The notes under the pieces were generated by a model. That model searched no databases. It had not been told where the DNA came from and worked only from the letters and a program-made list of their open reading frames with translations. A stretch of 64,000 nucleotides of DNA from an uncultured cyanobacterium (lineage in GTDB: Bacteria; Cyanobacteriota; Cyanobacteriia; PCC-6307; Cyanobiaceae): assembly GCA_903823115.1 (NCBI GenBank), contig CAIJRN010000014.1:1-64000 (forward strand). Reading direction: 5' to 3'. Numbering within the stretch: the first letter of the stretch is position 1; each line of letters opens with the position of its first letter. A program made the position numbers and the translations under genes. Of the stretch, positions 17,421 through 27,701 are shown in pieces.

Positions 17421-18047
17421 TCAGCTGCTTTTCCAGCGATCCGAGCTGCGGGCCTTCGCCCCCCAGACCTTGTCCAGGCGGCGATCGCGACCACAGGCGA
17501 AGCGGTAGTAGCGATAGCGGAGATTGTTGAGCCTGGCGAAGTTCTGGTGATACAACTCCGCGGGCCAGAAGCGGGTGAGCGGCTTGATCGACACCTTGAT
17601 CGCGGAGGCCGGCCTGCCCAGTTCCCGAGCGGCGGCCAGCAGGCTGTTGCGGGCCTCCACAGCCTGGTTGGCACTGGTGGTGAAGATCACCGGACGATAG
17701 GAATCGCCCCGGTCGCAGAATTGGCCCTTGCCATCGAAGGGATCGATGTTGCGCCAGTAAGCGCGCAGCAGAACCTCGTAGCGGATTCTGGTGTTGTCGA
17801 AGCGCACCCGCACCGACTCCTGATGGCCGGTGGTTTCCGAAGAGACCTGCCGGTAGCTGGGGTTGGCGAGCTTGCCGCCGCTGTAGCCGCTCTCGACATC
17901 CAGCACCCCGGCCAGATCTTCGAGGTCGTGCTCCAGGCACCAGAAGCAGCCCCCCGCCAGCACCGCCTCCTCGGTGGCGGCCTGGGCGGGCGCCAGGGGA
18001 CCTGCCAGCAGCAGGAGCAGGCTCAGCAGCAGGGCGAACAGACGCAT
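17421..18047 (-). CDS. msrA: Peptide methionine sulfoxide reductase MsrA, exported
   Basis: Reduces methionine-S-sulfoxide in proteins. The 208-residue product carries the catalytic motif GGCFWCLEHD (Cys of G-C-F-W-C at about residue 35), then DVESGYSGGKLANPSY, TGHQESVRVRFD and LYHQNFARLNN, all family hallmarks. An N-terminal signal peptide ([23 protein letters not shown]) indicates a periplasmic or lumenal location. The start ATG at 18047 shares its A with the lpxB stop codon, so it ends the envelope operon and is probably translationally coupled. A longer open frame upstream overlaps lpxB and is rejected. Confidence 0.92.
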   Translation of the reverse strand: MRLFALLLSLLLLLAGPLAPAQAATEEAVLAGGCFWCLEHDLEDLAGVLDVESGYSGGKLANPSYRQVSSETTGHQESVRVRFDNTRIRYEVLLRAYWRNIDPFDGKGQFCDRGDSYRPVIFTTSANQAVEARNSLLAAARELGRPASAIKVSIKPLTRFWPAELYHQNFARLNNLRYRYYRFACGRDRRLDKVWGAKARSSDRWKSS

Positions 18048-19261
18048 CAGACGCAGGAAGCGGCAGGGAGAGCCACAGCGGCCGCCTGCACCTGATCCAG
18101 AATCGCGGCCGCCGCACGTCGGGTGACGCCGGGTTCCCCGAGCCTGAGGCGCAGACGCCGATAGCCCTCCCGCATGGTACGAACCGCCGCCCCGTCGACC
18201 GCGAGCAGGGGCTCCACCGCCGCGACGATCGCCGCCGGCGTCAGCCCGTCCTGGAGCAGTTCCGGCACCAGACGCTCCTCCAGGATCAGATTGACCGGAG
18301 AGATATGGGCCACGTTGAAGCGCAGCAGACGGCGGGCCACAAAGGCCGTGGGCCGGCTGACGCGGTAGCCGGTGACCTGGGGCACCCCCCGCAGGGCCAG
18401 CTGCAGATTGGCCGTGCCGGACTTGGTCAGGGCCACATCGGCCGCCGCGCACAGCTGGGGCCACTGGCCATCGGCGGCGGCGTCGGCGATCACCCGGGCC
18501 CGCACCCCGGCCCGCTGCAGGGCGGCCTCCAGCAGCGGCTCGAAACCGGCCTGCCCCGCCGGCACCAGCACCTGCAACCCCGGATGGCGCCGCTGCAACT
18601 GGGCGGCGGCCGCCGCCATCGGTGGCAGCAGATAGCGCAATTCCTGACGCCGGGAGGCCGGCAGCAGCAGCAGCACGGGCTGATCCGGATCCAGATTCAG
18701 CTGGGCGCGGGCCTCCTGGCGGGAGGGCATCTCCCCCAGGGTGTCGATCAGGGGATGGCCGACCCAGGTGACGGCCGCACCATGGGATCCGTAGAAGCGC
18801 GCCTCCTCCGGAAAGATCGCCAGGATGCGATCGGTGAAGCCGATCAGCCGGGTGGTGCCGCCATCACCCAGGCGCCAGGCCCACTCCTGGGGGGCGATGT
18901 AGTACACGATCGGCAGCTGCGGATAGCGGCGGCGCAGACGCAGGCCCAGATTGACATTGGCCCCCATGTAATCGATCAGCACCACGCCATCGGGGGGATG
19001 GATCTCCAGCCAGCGCCGCAGGCGGGCCTGCAGCTTCAGGGTGGGAAGCACCAGGGGCAGGGCCTCCAGCAGACCGATGGCTCCCATGCTCACGGTGTCA
19101 GCCAGCAGCTCGGCACCGGCCTGGCGCATGCGTTCGCCGCCCAGGGCCACCACCTCCAGGGCCAGCTGCCGCGCGGCCGCCTCCTCATGCAGGGCCCGAA
19201 TCAGCAGGCCCCCCTGCAGATCCCCGGACACTTCACCAGTGCTCACCAGCAGGCGCACCAT
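18047..19261 (-). CDS. lpxB: Lipid-A-disaccharide synthase
   Basis: Glycosyltransferase (GT19) of the Raetz pathway that joins UDP-2,3-diacylglucosamine and lipid X into lipid A disaccharide at the inner membrane. The 404-residue protein starts [18 protein letters not shown], the LpxB N-terminal glycine-rich signature. It has [13 protein letters not shown] (about 120-132), [30 protein letters not shown] and the C-terminal [20 protein letters not shown] nucleotide-sugar site. Its start overlaps the lpxA stop and its stop overlaps the msrA start by one base each. Confidence 0.95.
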   Translation of the reverse strand: MVRLLVSTGEVSGDLQGGLLIRALHEEAAARQLALEVVALGGERMRQAGAELLADTVSMGAIGLLEALPLVLPTLKLQARLRRWLEIHPPDGVVLIDYMGANVNLGLRLRRRYPQLPIVYYIAPQEWAWRLGDGGTTRLIGFTDRILAIFPEEARFYGSHGAAVTWVGHPLIDTLGEMPSRQEARAQLNLDPDQPVLLLLPASRRQELRYLLPPMAAAAAQLQRRHPGLQVLVPAGQAGFEPLLEAALQRAGVRARVIADAAADGQWPQLCAAADVALTKSGTANLQLALRGVPQVTGYRVSRPTAFVARRLLRFNVAHISPVNLILEERLVPELLQDGLTPAAIVAAVEPLLAVDGAAVRTMREGYRRLRLRLGEPGVTRRAAAAILDQVQAAAVALPAASCV

Positions 19262-20082
19262 CAGCGCTGGGCCGGCAGCGGTCCCCGTCGTCCCGGTCCG
19301 ACGGACGCCTCAAGGAAACGGCAGAGTTCATCGGCGGCCGGCAACAGGGGCAACTGGCGCGCTGAGCGCAGCGCATCGGCCAACACCAGATCACTGCGGT
19401 AGAGGAGCGCCCACACCTCCTGAAGCTGGCGCAACTGGGCGCCATCGTCCTGGTCGGCCATGCCGCTGCGGCGCAGCCCGATGCGATTGAGACCGCGGAT
19501 CCGACCTGGATGACCCTCAATCATCGTGAAGGGGGGTACATCGCGATCGATGCGACTCATGCCACCCACCATGGCCAGGGTGCCGATATGGACGAACTGG
19601 TGGATGCCGAGCACGCCGCCGATCACGGCCCGATCGCCGATCACCACATGGCCGGCCACCGCCACGCCATTGGCGATGACGATGCGATCACCCAGGTGGC
19701 AATTGTGGCCGATATGGCAGTAGGCCATCAGCAGATTGCCGCTGCCCAGCCGCGTCTGTTCGCCCTCATGGGTGGCCCGATTGATGGTGACGCACTCGCG
19801 GATCGTGTTGTCGTCGCCGATCACCACCTCGGTGGGGGCGCCGCCGTACTTGAGATCCTGGGGCTCTAGGCCGATGCAGGCACCGGGGAAGATGCGGTTG
19901 CCACTGCCCATCCGCACCCGTCCGTCGATCACCACATGGGGCCCGATGCGGCTGCCAGCACCGATCTCAACTTCGGGACCGATGACGGCATAGGGGCCGA
20001 TCTCGACGCCGCTGCCGATCCGTGAGCGGGGATCGACCACCGCCGTGGGATGCACCGAGGGGGCCATGGCTGCACTGGTCAT
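19261..20082 (-). CDS. lpxA: Acyl-ACP--UDP-N-acetylglucosamine O-acyltransferase
   Basis: First enzyme of lipid A synthesis, transferring a hydroxyacyl chain from acyl-ACP to UDP-GlcNAc. The 273-residue protein begins with many hexapeptide repeats ([20 protein letters not shown] and similar, residues about 20-180) that form a left-handed beta helix. It contains the catalytic His region in [11 protein letters not shown] (about 130) and the C-terminal [15 protein letters not shown] segment typical of LpxA. It lies 4 bases after fabZ and overlaps lpxB by one base, the standard fabZ-lpxA-lpxB order. Confidence 0.95.
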   Translation of the reverse strand: MTSAAMAPSVHPTAVVDPRSRIGSGVEIGPYAVIGPEVEIGAGSRIGPHVVIDGRVRMGSGNRIFPGACIGLEPQDLKYGGAPTEVVIGDDNTIRECVTINRATHEGEQTRLGSGNLLMAYCHIGHNCHLGDRIVIANGVAVAGHVVIGDRAVIGGVLGIHQFVHIGTLAMVGGMSRIDRDVPPFTMIEGHPGRIRGLNRIGLRRSGMADQDDGAQLRQLQEVWALLYRSDLVLADALRSARQLPLLPAADELCRFLEASVGPGRRGPLPAQR

Positions 20083-20086
20083 CGGT

Positions 20087-20704
20087 TCAGTCCACCAATG
20101 AGAACATCAGCTCGCCCGAACAGACGAGCTCCCCGGCCACGGTGGCCTGGGCGCGAACCTTGCCGAAGCGTTTGCGCTTGAGGCTGAGCAGCTCACAGGT
20201 GATGCGCAGCTGGTCGCCGGGCACCACCGGACGTCGGAAGCGCACACCATCAATACCGGCAAAGACAAACAGGCCCTTGGGCAGATCCGGCATCTGGGTG
20301 ACGATCAGGCCACCCACCTGGGCCATGGCTTCGACAATCAGCACCCCGGGCATCAGCGGCCGTCCGGGGAAGTGACCCTGGAACTGGGGCTCATTGAAGC
20401 TGACATTCTTGATCGCCACCGCCAGACGGCCGGGCTCATAGGCCACCACCCGATCCACCAGGGCGAAGGGATAGCGATGGGGCAGCAGATTGAGGATCTG
20501 CTCGCAGGCCAGCACCACCGGCTCAGCGGCGGGACCTGCCGCGGCCAGGGAGAAGGGATCCACAGCCACACCAGGCGCTGCGGGGTCTGTTCGTGTCGCA
20601 GCAGAGCCGGTTGCAGCGGCCGCCGCCTCGGTTGAGGCTGCGGCCGTCACGTCCTGGGCTTCGGAGCCGGCGGGGGCGGTGGTGGCTGGTGTCGTGACGG
20701 TCAA
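20087..20704 (-). CDS. fabZ: 3-hydroxyacyl-[ACP] dehydratase FabZ
   Basis: Hotdog-fold dehydratase that makes enoyl-ACP in fatty acid synthesis and sits at the branch point to lipid A. The core from about residue 65 carries [18 protein letters not shown] (catalytic His in L-P-H-R-Y-P-F), [19 protein letters not shown] (catalytic Glu region) and EAMAQVGG. At 205 residues it is about 50 longer than usual because of an Ala/Thr-rich N-terminal extension that looks unstructured; a start inside this extension is possible. It sits between lpxC (8-base gap) and lpxA (4-base gap). Confidence 0.93.
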   Translation of the reverse strand: MTVTTPATTAPAGSEAQDVTAAASTEAAAAATGSAATRTDPAAPGVAVDPFSLAAAGPAAEPVVLACEQILNLLPHRYPFALVDRVVAYEPGRLAVAIKNVSFNEPQFQGHFPGRPLMPGVLIVEAMAQVGGLIVTQMPDLPKGLFVFAGIDGVRFRRPVVPGDQLRITCELLSLKRKRFGKVRAQATVAGELVCSGELMFSLVD

Positions 20705-20712
20705 GAGGGTTT

Positions 20713-21579
20713 TCAGACAGGCGCGGGGAGAACTCGATCGCTGGCGGAGCTGAGGGCCGCAGCCAGGGCGGTGTGCAGGCCGTGGGAGCCGCGATAAGCG
20801 AAGACCTGGGCCTGCGGCAAACCCGCCAGGGCCAGATCTCCCAACAAGTCCAAGAGCTTATGGCGGACCGGTTCATCGGCGAAGCGCAGGGGCGGGTTGA
20901 GCCAGCCCTCGCCATCACAGACCAGGGCATTGTCGAGAGCGCCGCCCCGGATCAGACCAGCGCTGCGCAGGGCCTCCACCTGGTCGCGGAAGCCGAAGGT
21001 GCGGGCAGGGGCGATCTCGCGCACAAAGCTCTCGGGGGTCAGGGTCAGGGAGTACAGCTGGCGGCCGATGGCCGCCTGGGGGAACTCGATGGCGGCGCCG
21101 ATCTGCAGGGCTTCGGCGGACAGAGCCGTGATGAAACTCAACCCCTGGCGCAGCACGATCGGTTCGCTCAACGGCGGCGGCGGCTGGCGGGGGCCGAGGC
21201 AACGCAGACCGGCCTCAGCGATCGCCTCCACCCAGGGCAGGGCGGAGCCATCGAGCAGGGGAATCTCATCCCCCTCCACCAGGATCCGGGCCTGGCTGAC
21301 GCCACAGCCGGCCAGGGCGGCCAAGAGATGTTCGACCGTGGCCAGCCGCCGCTGCCCCAGGCGCAGGGCCGTGCACAGCTGGGTGTCGCTGACCTGGCCC
21401 GGCTCCAGCCGCTGGGGAGGCAGCTCGGGGGCATCGAGCCAGCCAACCCAGTAACCGGGGGCCTCACTGCCCAGGAGCCTCACCCGGGTGCGCTCACCGC
21501 CATGCAGAGCGACGCCCTCGCGCTCAACGGCCCTGGCCAGGGTCCAGGCCTGGCCGTAATCGCTTGGCCAGGGGGCCAT
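20713..21579 (-). CDS. lpxC: UDP-3-O-acyl-N-acetylglucosamine deacetylase
   Basis: Zinc deacetylase that commits sugar nucleotide to lipid A synthesis. The 288-residue protein has the N-terminal [20 protein letters not shown], the first metal-ligand region [16 protein letters not shown] (His of E-H-L-L-A-A-L), [19 protein letters not shown], the [14 protein letters not shown] block and the second metal motif [19 protein letters not shown] (H-K-x-x-D). Its ATG shares a base with the upstream bamA stop. Domain order and length match the family. Confidence 0.95.
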   Translation of the reverse strand: MAPWPSDYGQAWTLARAVEREGVALHGGERTRVRLLGSEAPGYWVGWLDAPELPPQRLEPGQVSDTQLCTALRLGQRRLATVEHLLAALAGCGVSQARILVEGDEIPLLDGSALPWVEAIAEAGLRCLGPRQPPPPLSEPIVLRQGLSFITALSAEALQIGAAIEFPQAAIGRQLYSLTLTPESFVREIAPARTFGFRDQVEALRSAGLIRGGALDNALVCDGEGWLNPPLRFADEPVRHKLLDLLGDLALAGLPQAQVFAYRGSHGLHTALAAALSSASDRVLPAPV

Positions 21580-24182
21580 CAGAACTTCCAGCCGACGCCG
21601 AGGTTGAAGCGCCAGTTGCCGGTGAAATCCTGGCTGGCCACCTCAAGGCGCAGCGGCCCCACCGGGGTGGTGACGATCAGACCCGTGCCCACCGAGAAGC
21701 CTTCGCCGGGCTTGCCCAGCAGACCACCGGGATTGCCGGGCACGTTGGCCTGACTGCCGAAGGTGGTGCCGCCATCGACGAACAACTCACCGCTGATCAT
21801 GCTGAAGATCGGGAAGCGATATTCAATCGTGGCCTCGCCGAAGTTGCGACCCACCCCCAGATCGCAGTCGTAATAACCACGAACCGAGTTGCCACCGCCC
21901 AGACAGAAGGCTTCATAGGGGGGGAGATCGCCGATGACACTGCCGGCCGACACCTGGAAGGCCAGGGCCTGCTTGCAATCGGCAGCTTCACCGGCCTTGG
22001 GCTTGCAACCCTTGTAGAGCTTCAGCCAGTTGACGGGGATGTAATGGGTGTAGCTGCCGCGCAGGCGGTTGAAGGTGGGCGAATCCGGGCCCACTGAGAT
22101 GAACTGCTCGGTGCCGAGGCTGAGGAAGTTGCCCTTGGTGGGATTGCGAGGATCATTGAGATTGTTCATCGTCGCCGCAATGCGGACGCCGAACAACTGG
22201 TTGTGGGTGGCACAGTTGTAGGCCAGGCAGATCACGGACCCGGTCGGGACCTGGCTGCCGTTGTTGTTGAAATCGTTACTGGAGACGCCATAGCGACTGG
22301 AGGTGCCGGCGAAGTCCATCGGCGTGGCCTCCTGGCCACTGAGGCCGAGGATGATGCTCCAGGGGGCCCGCTTGAAGGGGTTACCACCGTTGAGCGGTCG
22401 CACAAACTGAAGGTTGCCACCCGCCCGTTGAATGACGACGGAATTGCCGACGTAATCCAACCAGCTCAGACCGCCGGATGCATTGATGGCATCCTGAATC
22501 GAGCCAAAGGTTTTACCTAAGGGGTTGTTATTATTGTTAATATTATAGGCCAGCGTGGTTCCCGACGGCTGGTAAAAATCGCCGGCCGTCAGGATGTTGC
22601 CGTTGTTCTGGCTCTGGAAGATCTGGGGAACATCGCGGCTGAGGAAGGCCTTGGCCCGGAAAGCGGTGCGATAGCGATCGCCCTTGATCCAGGGATCGGT
22701 GAAGGTGAGATCCACCAGGCCACCGAACTGGCCATAGGTGAAGCTGGTGGACAGATCCCAGGCGCGGCCCAGCATGTTGCTGTCCTGCAGCTGGATCTGG
22801 CCGAACACCCCTTGGCTCTGGCTGTAGCCAAGGCCACCGGAGAGGGAACCGGTCGATTGCTCAACGATGCCGAGCACGATCGTGATCCGCCCCGGATTGT
22901 CCGGCACGGGCCGCAGGGTGACCTTGACGTCACTGAACAGACCGGTGCCGTAGAGGCGCTTGAGATCTTCCTCGAGGTTGCGGCGGTTGAACACCTGGCC
23001 GGGCTTGAGCGAGATCTCCCGGGTGATCACCCAGGGCTTGGTCTTGCCGCGGATCGGCTGGCCCTTGTCGTTGGTGGTCGAGGCCTCCTTGTTGATGAAT
23101 TGCACCTCCACCCCCTCGACGATCCCCTGGCGGATCACCAGTTGCACATCGCCATCGGGGCTGATGCGACTGGGCCCGGTCACCCGAGCCAGGGAATAGC
23201 CCTGATCCCCATACCACTTCTGCAACTCCTGCATGCGGGTCTGCAGGGTGTTGAGATTGAGGGTCCGGCCCAGATCGGCGGCGAAGGTGTCCTGCACCAC
23301 CTGCTTGGGCACCTCGGCATCGGCGGGATCGAGGCTGATTTTGGTGAGCACGGGGTTGGGAACCACCTGCACCTTGAGCCGCACCCCCAGGGGGCCATCC
23401 ACGGGCTCGATGCGCACATCGGCAAACCAACCGGTGGCATAGATGGCGGCGAGATCGGTGCGCAGCTCGCTGCGGGTGATCTCGGTGCCGGGGGTGACGT
23501 TCATCGCCCCGTAGGCCGCCAGCTCGAGCCGCTCCCGTTCGGGATGGCCATCGAGACCCTCAATCACCACCTCACTGACCAGGACCCGTGGCTCCTGGCT
23601 GGCCTGGGCGGCAGGCGCACTAGGCGCGGGCTCGGCATTGAGCGGGCTGGCCGGAGCCGGGCTCGGGGGTGCCGCCCCCATGCCGGGAGGGACCATTGGA
23701 TCGGCCGCTGGCGCCGCTGGTGTGGCTGCAGGCGCCGCTGGCGTGGCTGCAGGCGCCGGAGACGGAGCTGCTGCGGGGGCCTGGGCCAGCAGGGTCGTGG
23801 TGGCGGCTCCAGAGCCGCTGGGGCGGGCGCTGGCGAGAGCTGGGGCGGCAAGCGCCGTGCCGCTGGCTTGTGCTGGCCTGGAAGCAGCCTGGCTGGCAGC
23901 GACAGGAGTGGGTGACGCCGCCGCCGGAACGGGCAGAAGCGACGGAGCCGAAACCCCGCTCTGGGGGGGTGCTTCGGCGACTGACGGGAGGCCGATCGGA
24001 ACGGCCGCCCCTGCCTGGGCGGCCCTTTCAGTCTGCTGAGCCGCCTTCTCTCCAGCCTCCTGGGCGGCGATCGCCCGATCTGGAGCCAGCAGCACCAAGA
24101 CCGCCAGGGGCATCGCTCCGGCGAGCAGCGGCAGGGCGACGCCGGGGGAGAGAAGCGACCTGCGGAGGCGGAGGCCTGGCAT
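21579..24182 (-). CDS. bamA: Outer membrane assembly factor BamA / Omp85
   Basis: Omp85-family outer membrane protein that inserts beta-barrel proteins. The 867-residue product has a signal peptide (PLLAGAMPLAVLVLLAPDRA) and a Pro/Ala-rich linker to about residue 185. POTRA domains follow (about 195-420; VLVSEVVIEGLDG, GTEITRSELRTDLAAIYATG, VKVTLRPVPDNPG). The 16-strand barrel (about 430-867) includes GGGNSVRGYYDCDLGVGR, the lid-loop VRGY motif, and the C-terminal strand NLGVGWKF with terminal Phe. Cyanobacterial homologues share the Pro-rich linker and three POTRAs. The frame is open upstream into purC, but the ATG at 24182 precedes the signal peptide and lies 43 bases after purC. Confidence 0.93.
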   Translation of the reverse strand: MPGLRLRRSLLSPGVALPLLAGAMPLAVLVLLAPDRAIAAQEAGEKAAQQTERAAQAGAAVPIGLPSVAEAPPQSGVSAPSLLPVPAAASPTPVAASQAASRPAQASGTALAAPALASARPSGSGAATTTLLAQAPAAAPSPAPAATPAAPAATPAAPAADPMVPPGMGAAPPSPAPASPLNAEPAPSAPAAQASQEPRVLVSEVVIEGLDGHPERERLELAAYGAMNVTPGTEITRSELRTDLAAIYATGWFADVRIEPVDGPLGVRLKVQVVPNPVLTKISLDPADAEVPKQVVQDTFAADLGRTLNLNTLQTRMQELQKWYGDQGYSLARVTGPSRISPDGDVQLVIRQGIVEGVEVQFINKEASTTNDKGQPIRGKTKPWVITREISLKPGQVFNRRNLEEDLKRLYGTGLFSDVKVTLRPVPDNPGRITIVLGIVEQSTGSLSGGLGYSQSQGVFGQIQLQDSNMLGRAWDLSTSFTYGQFGGLVDLTFTDPWIKGDRYRTAFRAKAFLSRDVPQIFQSQNNGNILTAGDFYQPSGTTLAYNINNNNNPLGKTFGSIQDAINASGGLSWLDYVGNSVVIQRAGGNLQFVRPLNGGNPFKRAPWSIILGLSGQEATPMDFAGTSSRYGVSSNDFNNNGSQVPTGSVICLAYNCATHNQLFGVRIAATMNNLNDPRNPTKGNFLSLGTEQFISVGPDSPTFNRLRGSYTHYIPVNWLKLYKGCKPKAGEAADCKQALAFQVSAGSVIGDLPPYEAFCLGGGNSVRGYYDCDLGVGRNFGEATIEYRFPIFSMISGELFVDGGTTFGSQANVPGNPGGLLGKPGEGFSVGTGLIVTTPVGPLRLEVASQDFTGNWRFNLGVGWKF

Positions 24183-24225
24183 GGGTATCGGGGGCTGAGC
24201 GGCCAGGCCGCAAATTTTGCCGACC

Positions 24226-24981
24226 TTACCCGTAGACCCGGGGTTCCGGACATACCCCTTGGACCCGTTTGAGGACCTCCCCGTAGGCCTCGACCACGCC
24301 GCCGAGATCCTGGCGGAAGCGATCCTTGTCCAGAATCCGATCTTCGCTGTCGCTGATCGCCCGGTCCCAGAGCCGGCAGGTGTCGGGACTGATCTCATCG
24401 GCCACCACCAGCTCACCGGTGCCGGTGAAGCCCAGTTCGATCTTGAAATCGACCAGCTCCAGCCCCACCTGGGAGAACAGCTCGCCCAGGGCGATGTTGA
24501 CCCGCAGCGCCATTGCTCGGATGCTGTTGAGCTCCTCGGGGCTGACCAGAGCAAGTCGCTCCAGGCGGGCCTCGGACAGCAGGGGATCGCCGAAGGCGTC
24601 GTCCTTGTAGTACAGATCGATCAGGGGGGGCTCGAGGCGGCTGCCGGCGGCGATCGGCATCTGGCGGCAGAGGGAGCCGGCGGCGATGTTGCGCACCACC
24701 ACCTCCACCGGAATCACCCGCACCGGCCGCACCATCATCCAGAGGGAATCGCGCACCCCCAGGTAGTGGGTGGGTATCCCGCCGCGCTGCAGATGCTCGA
24801 ACACCAGGGCCGAGATGCGGCAGTTGAGTGCTCCCTTACCCGTCAGCTGGGCCTTCTTGAGGGCGTTGAAGGCGGTGGCGTCATCCTTGTATTCGACCGC
24901 CACCAGATCGGGCTGATCGGTGGCGAAAACCCGTTTGGCCTTGCCTTCGTAGAGGAGAGCTCCGATCGCGACGGCAGTCAT
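24226..24981 (-). CDS. purC: SAICAR synthetase
   Basis: Catalyses the ATP-dependent joining of CAIR and aspartate in purine synthesis. The 251-residue protein has the N-terminal [14 protein letters not shown] (ATP loop), [20 protein letters not shown], the signature [14 protein letters not shown] and [19 protein letters not shown] (second signature region). Length matches the short bacterial form. It overlaps the upstream secreted-protein gene by 4 bases and is followed by bamA, so a purine gene is embedded in an envelope operon. purD lies divergently just beyond. Confidence 0.95.
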   Translation of the reverse strand: MTAVAIGALLYEGKAKRVFATDQPDLVAVEYKDDATAFNALKKAQLTGKGALNCRISALVFEHLQRGGIPTHYLGVRDSLWMMVRPVRVIPVEVVVRNIAAGSLCRQMPIAAGSRLEPPLIDLYYKDDAFGDPLLSEARLERLALVSPEELNSIRAMALRVNIALGELFSQVGLELVDFKIELGFTGTGELVVADEISPDTCRLWDRAISDSEDRILDKDRFRQDLGGVVEAYGEVLKRVQGVCPEPRVYG

Positions 24982-26219
24982 GGTGACGACTTGGAGGGGG
25001 CTGAGGTGGGAACTGGCGCCGGATTGGCAGGGGCGTCAGGGCCCGGTCCCGGCTTGGGCAGATCGGCGGCGTGTCCCCCGGGAGCCCGGGGCGAGCGCAG
25101 TTTCTGCTCCAGCTCGAGGCTACGGGCTGCGGCGCCCGGATCCTGCCGCCGCAGCCGCCATTCGCCGTAGGCATCGTCCAGCCGGCGCGTCAGCCGCAGC
25201 TGCCGTTCGACTGCCCGCTGCGAACCGCTGACGGAGGCGGGCAGGGCCGCCTGGGTGGTCAGCAACTCCGAAACCAGACCCCAGGCACCAGCTGCCGCGG
25301 CCTGCTCCAGGGCCCGCTCCAGCAGGGCATCCAGCTCCTGGGGAGGCAGGTCGGCCAGCAGCCGGATCGCCTGCTGCAGCCGGGTGGCGGCAGTGGCATC
25401 GTTCTGGCGGCTGAGTAACAGCAACTGACCGGCGGTGCGGCGCTGTCCGAGGGACTCCAGATGGTCCGCCATCACCTCAAGGGCGGAACGGGTGATGACG
25501 CTGCCGTCCGATCGGCGCTGGATCGGCAGAGCCAGGGACTCCAGCTGGCCGTAGCGCTCGGCCGCGAGACGCTCAAGGGCCAGGGCGGCGCGTGAATGGT
25601 CGAGGGCGGCATTGGCGGCACGCCATTGCAGGGTGAGCCACTGCACCTGCTCAGCTCCTGGGGCGGGACCGTAGCGGTCGAGAACCTGCAGAGCCCCATC
25701 GGGAGCCTGGCAGCTGAGCAACACATCGGCGTTGGCCAGCACCACCGCCAGCGGCTGGGGGGCCGGCAGCATGGTCAGCAAGCGCTGACGCACCAGGCGC
25801 AGCCTGGCGGTGGCCTTGTCCTCAGCCAACTGGCGGCAGAGCGGATCGAGGGTCTCGAGACTGGCCGCCGCGATCAACTTGTTGAAAGCCACATCGGAGA
25901 GCACCGGCGCCGGTGCCGGCAGCCCGGGCGCCGTACCGGCAGGGCTGACGATCGCGGCCGGTGGCGGCAGCGACGTCGGACCTGCTGGAGTCCCGGACTG
26001 GGCCGGGAGAGGGGACAGGGGGGAGGGTCCGGACTGGGAAGAGGAACCGGTCTGGGCGATCGCACTGGCCCCAGCGGGCGCCGCTGGCCGGGCGCCGCCA
26101 GCGGCCCTGGCTGCCAGCGGCGCCTGGGACAGAGCCGGCAACCAGAGGACGATGAGCAGGGCGCTCAACCCCGGGGCAGGCCGGCGGCGGCGCCGTGCCA
26201 CAGCTGCGGTGCCGGTCAC
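24978..26219 (-). CDS. Secreted helical-repeat protein of unknown function
   Basis: About 413 residues. A twin of basic residues and a hydrophobic core ([20 protein letters not shown], cleavage near A-A-R-A) form a signal peptide. A low-complexity Ala/Pro/Gly/Ser linker (about 35-115) leads to a long helical region with TPR- or ARM-like spacing ([58 protein letters not shown]). The C-terminus is again Pro-rich. No catalytic motif is visible. The GTG at 26219 is chosen because it precedes the signal peptide; GTG 26243 is an alternative. The stop overlaps purC by 4 bases, making this the first gene of the envelope operon. Confidence 0.7.
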   Translation of the reverse strand: MTGTAAVARRRRRPAPGLSALLIVLWLPALSQAPLAARAAGGARPAAPAGASAIAQTGSSSQSGPSPLSPLPAQSGTPAGPTSLPPPAAIVSPAGTAPGLPAPAPVLSDVAFNKLIAAASLETLDPLCRQLAEDKATARLRLVRQRLLTMLPAPQPLAVVLANADVLLSCQAPDGALQVLDRYGPAPGAEQVQWLTLQWRAANAALDHSRAALALERLAAERYGQLESLALPIQRRSDGSVITRSALEVMADHLESLGQRRTAGQLLLLSRQNDATAATRLQQAIRLLADLPPQELDALLERALEQAAAAGAWGLVSELLTTQAALPASVSGSQRAVERQLRLTRRLDDAYGEWRLRRQDPGAAARSLELEQKLRSPRAPGGHAADLPKPGPGPDAPANPAPVPTSAPSKSSP

Positions 26220-26303
26220 GGACAATGGCGGGATCGATGGCACGCCGCTCAACTTACCGGCGTCGCCACCGGCCGGCCCGTTCCCCGTGGTGAGTCCCCC
26301 TCC

Positions 26304-27701
26304 ATGAGTCCGTTCAGCGCCCCCACCACCGCGACTGCTCCCAGTGCCACCCCCGCCAGCGCCGAAGCCAACGGCGGGGTGCCGACGCCGCAGCGCGTCC
26401 TGGTGGTGGGCGGCGGCGGCCGCGAGAACGCCCTGGCCTGGGCCCTGGGCCGCTGCCCAGGGGTGGAAGGGGTCTGGCTGGCACCGGGGAACGGCGGCTC
26501 CGCCGCCATCGCCGGCTGCCATCCCCTGCCCCTGGCCGAAAACGACACGCCGGGGTTGCTGGCCGCCTGCCGGGAGCTGGCCATCGATCTGGTCGTGATC
26601 GGGCCTGAGGCCCCGTTGGCGGCGGGGCTGGCCGATCGCCTGCGCGAGGCGGGACTGGCCGTCTTCGGGCCGGGGGCGGACGGGGCCCAGCTGGAAGCCA
26701 GCAAGCAGTGGGCCAAGGCCCTGATGGTGGAGGCCGGCGTCCCCACCGCCCGCCACTGGCCGGCCGACGACCTGAACACCGCCCTGGAGGCCCTCGAAGC
26801 CCACGGCCAGCCCCTGGTGGTCAAGGCTGACGGCCTGGCAGCCGGCAAGGGCGTCACCGTGGCCGCGACGCTGGCGGAGGCCCGAACGGCGATTCATGAG
26901 GTGTTCGCCGGTCGCTTCGGTGCGGCCGGCAGCTCCCTGGTGCTGGAGGAGACCCTGCAGGGCCCGGAGGTCTCGGTGTTCGCCCTCACCGACGGGGAGC
27001 GCATGGTGCTGCTGCCCCCCGCCCAGGATCACAAGCGCATCGGCGAAGGTGACACCGGTGCCAACACCGGCGGCATGGGGGCCTACGCCCCCGCCCCCCT
27101 GCTGGATGCGGCCGGCCTGGAGGAGACCCGTCGCCTGGTGCTGGAGCCCACCCTCAGGGCCCTGCGGGCCAGGGGCATCGACTATCGCGGCGTGATCTAC
27201 GCCGGCCTGATGCTCACCGCCGACGGGCTGCGTGTGATCGAGTTCAACTGCCGCTTCGGCGATCCCGAATGTGAGACCCTGATGCCCTTGCTCGGCCCTG
27301 AGTTGGCCCAGGTGCTGCTGGCCTGCGCCACCGGACAGCTGCAGCAGGCCGCTCCCCTCTCGATCCTGCCCGGCTGCAGCGCCTGTGTGATCGCCGCCGC
27401 CGAGGGCTATCCCGGCAGCGTGCGCAGCGGCGATGTGATCAGCAGCGAGATGGAGGCCAGCGAGGATCGACAGCTGTTCCATGCCGGCAGCCGCCTCGAT
27501 CAGCAGGGCCGCTGCCTGACCGCCGGCGGCAGGGTGCTGGCGCTGGTGGCCCAGGCCGACGACTTCGACACGGCCTTTGAGCGGGCCTACGACGGGCTGG
27601 CCCAGGTGCATTTCGAAGGCATCACCTATCGGCGCGACATCGGCCACCAGGTGCGGCGCAAGCTCAGCGCGGCTGCGCTCCCCAGCCCCGGCCGGCCATG
27701 A
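26304..27701 (+). CDS. purD: Phosphoribosylamine--glycine ligase
   Basis: GAR synthetase, second step of purine synthesis (ATP-grasp). The 465-residue protein has RVLVVGGGGRENALAWAL near the N-terminus, the signature RFGDPECETLMPLL (residues about 317-330), the ATP-grasp lysine segment LVVKADGLAAGKGVTVAAT and GEGDTGANTGGMGAYAP. A 30-residue Ala/Thr/Ser-rich N-terminal leader precedes the core, as in several neighbours. The gene is divergent from the secreted-protein/purC operon and overlaps nblS by 4 bases (ATGA). Confidence 0.95.
   Translation: MSPFSAPTTATAPSATPASAEANGGVPTPQRVLVVGGGGRENALAWALGRCPGVEGVWLAPGNGGSAAIAGCHPLPLAENDTPGLLAACRELAIDLVVIGPEAPLAAGLADRLREAGLAVFGPGADGAQLEASKQWAKALMVEAGVPTARHWPADDLNTALEALEAHGQPLVVKADGLAAGKGVTVAATLAEARTAIHEVFAGRFGAAGSSLVLEETLQGPEVSVFALTDGERMVLLPPAQDHKRIGEGDTGANTGGMGAYAPAPLLDAAGLEETRRLVLEPTLRALRARGIDYRGVIYAGLMLTADGLRVIEFNCRFGDPECETLMPLLGPELAQVLLACATGQLQQAAPLSILPGCSACVIAAAEGYPGSVRSGDVISSEMEASEDRQLFHAGSRLDQQGRCLTAGGRVLALVAQADDFDTAFERAYDGLAQVHFEGITYRRDIGHQVRRKLSAAALPSPGRP

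Noticed and set aside
18048-18464. Extended msrA frame starting at 18464
   Set aside because: The extra part lies over lpxB in another frame; the signal peptide at 18047 marks the true start.
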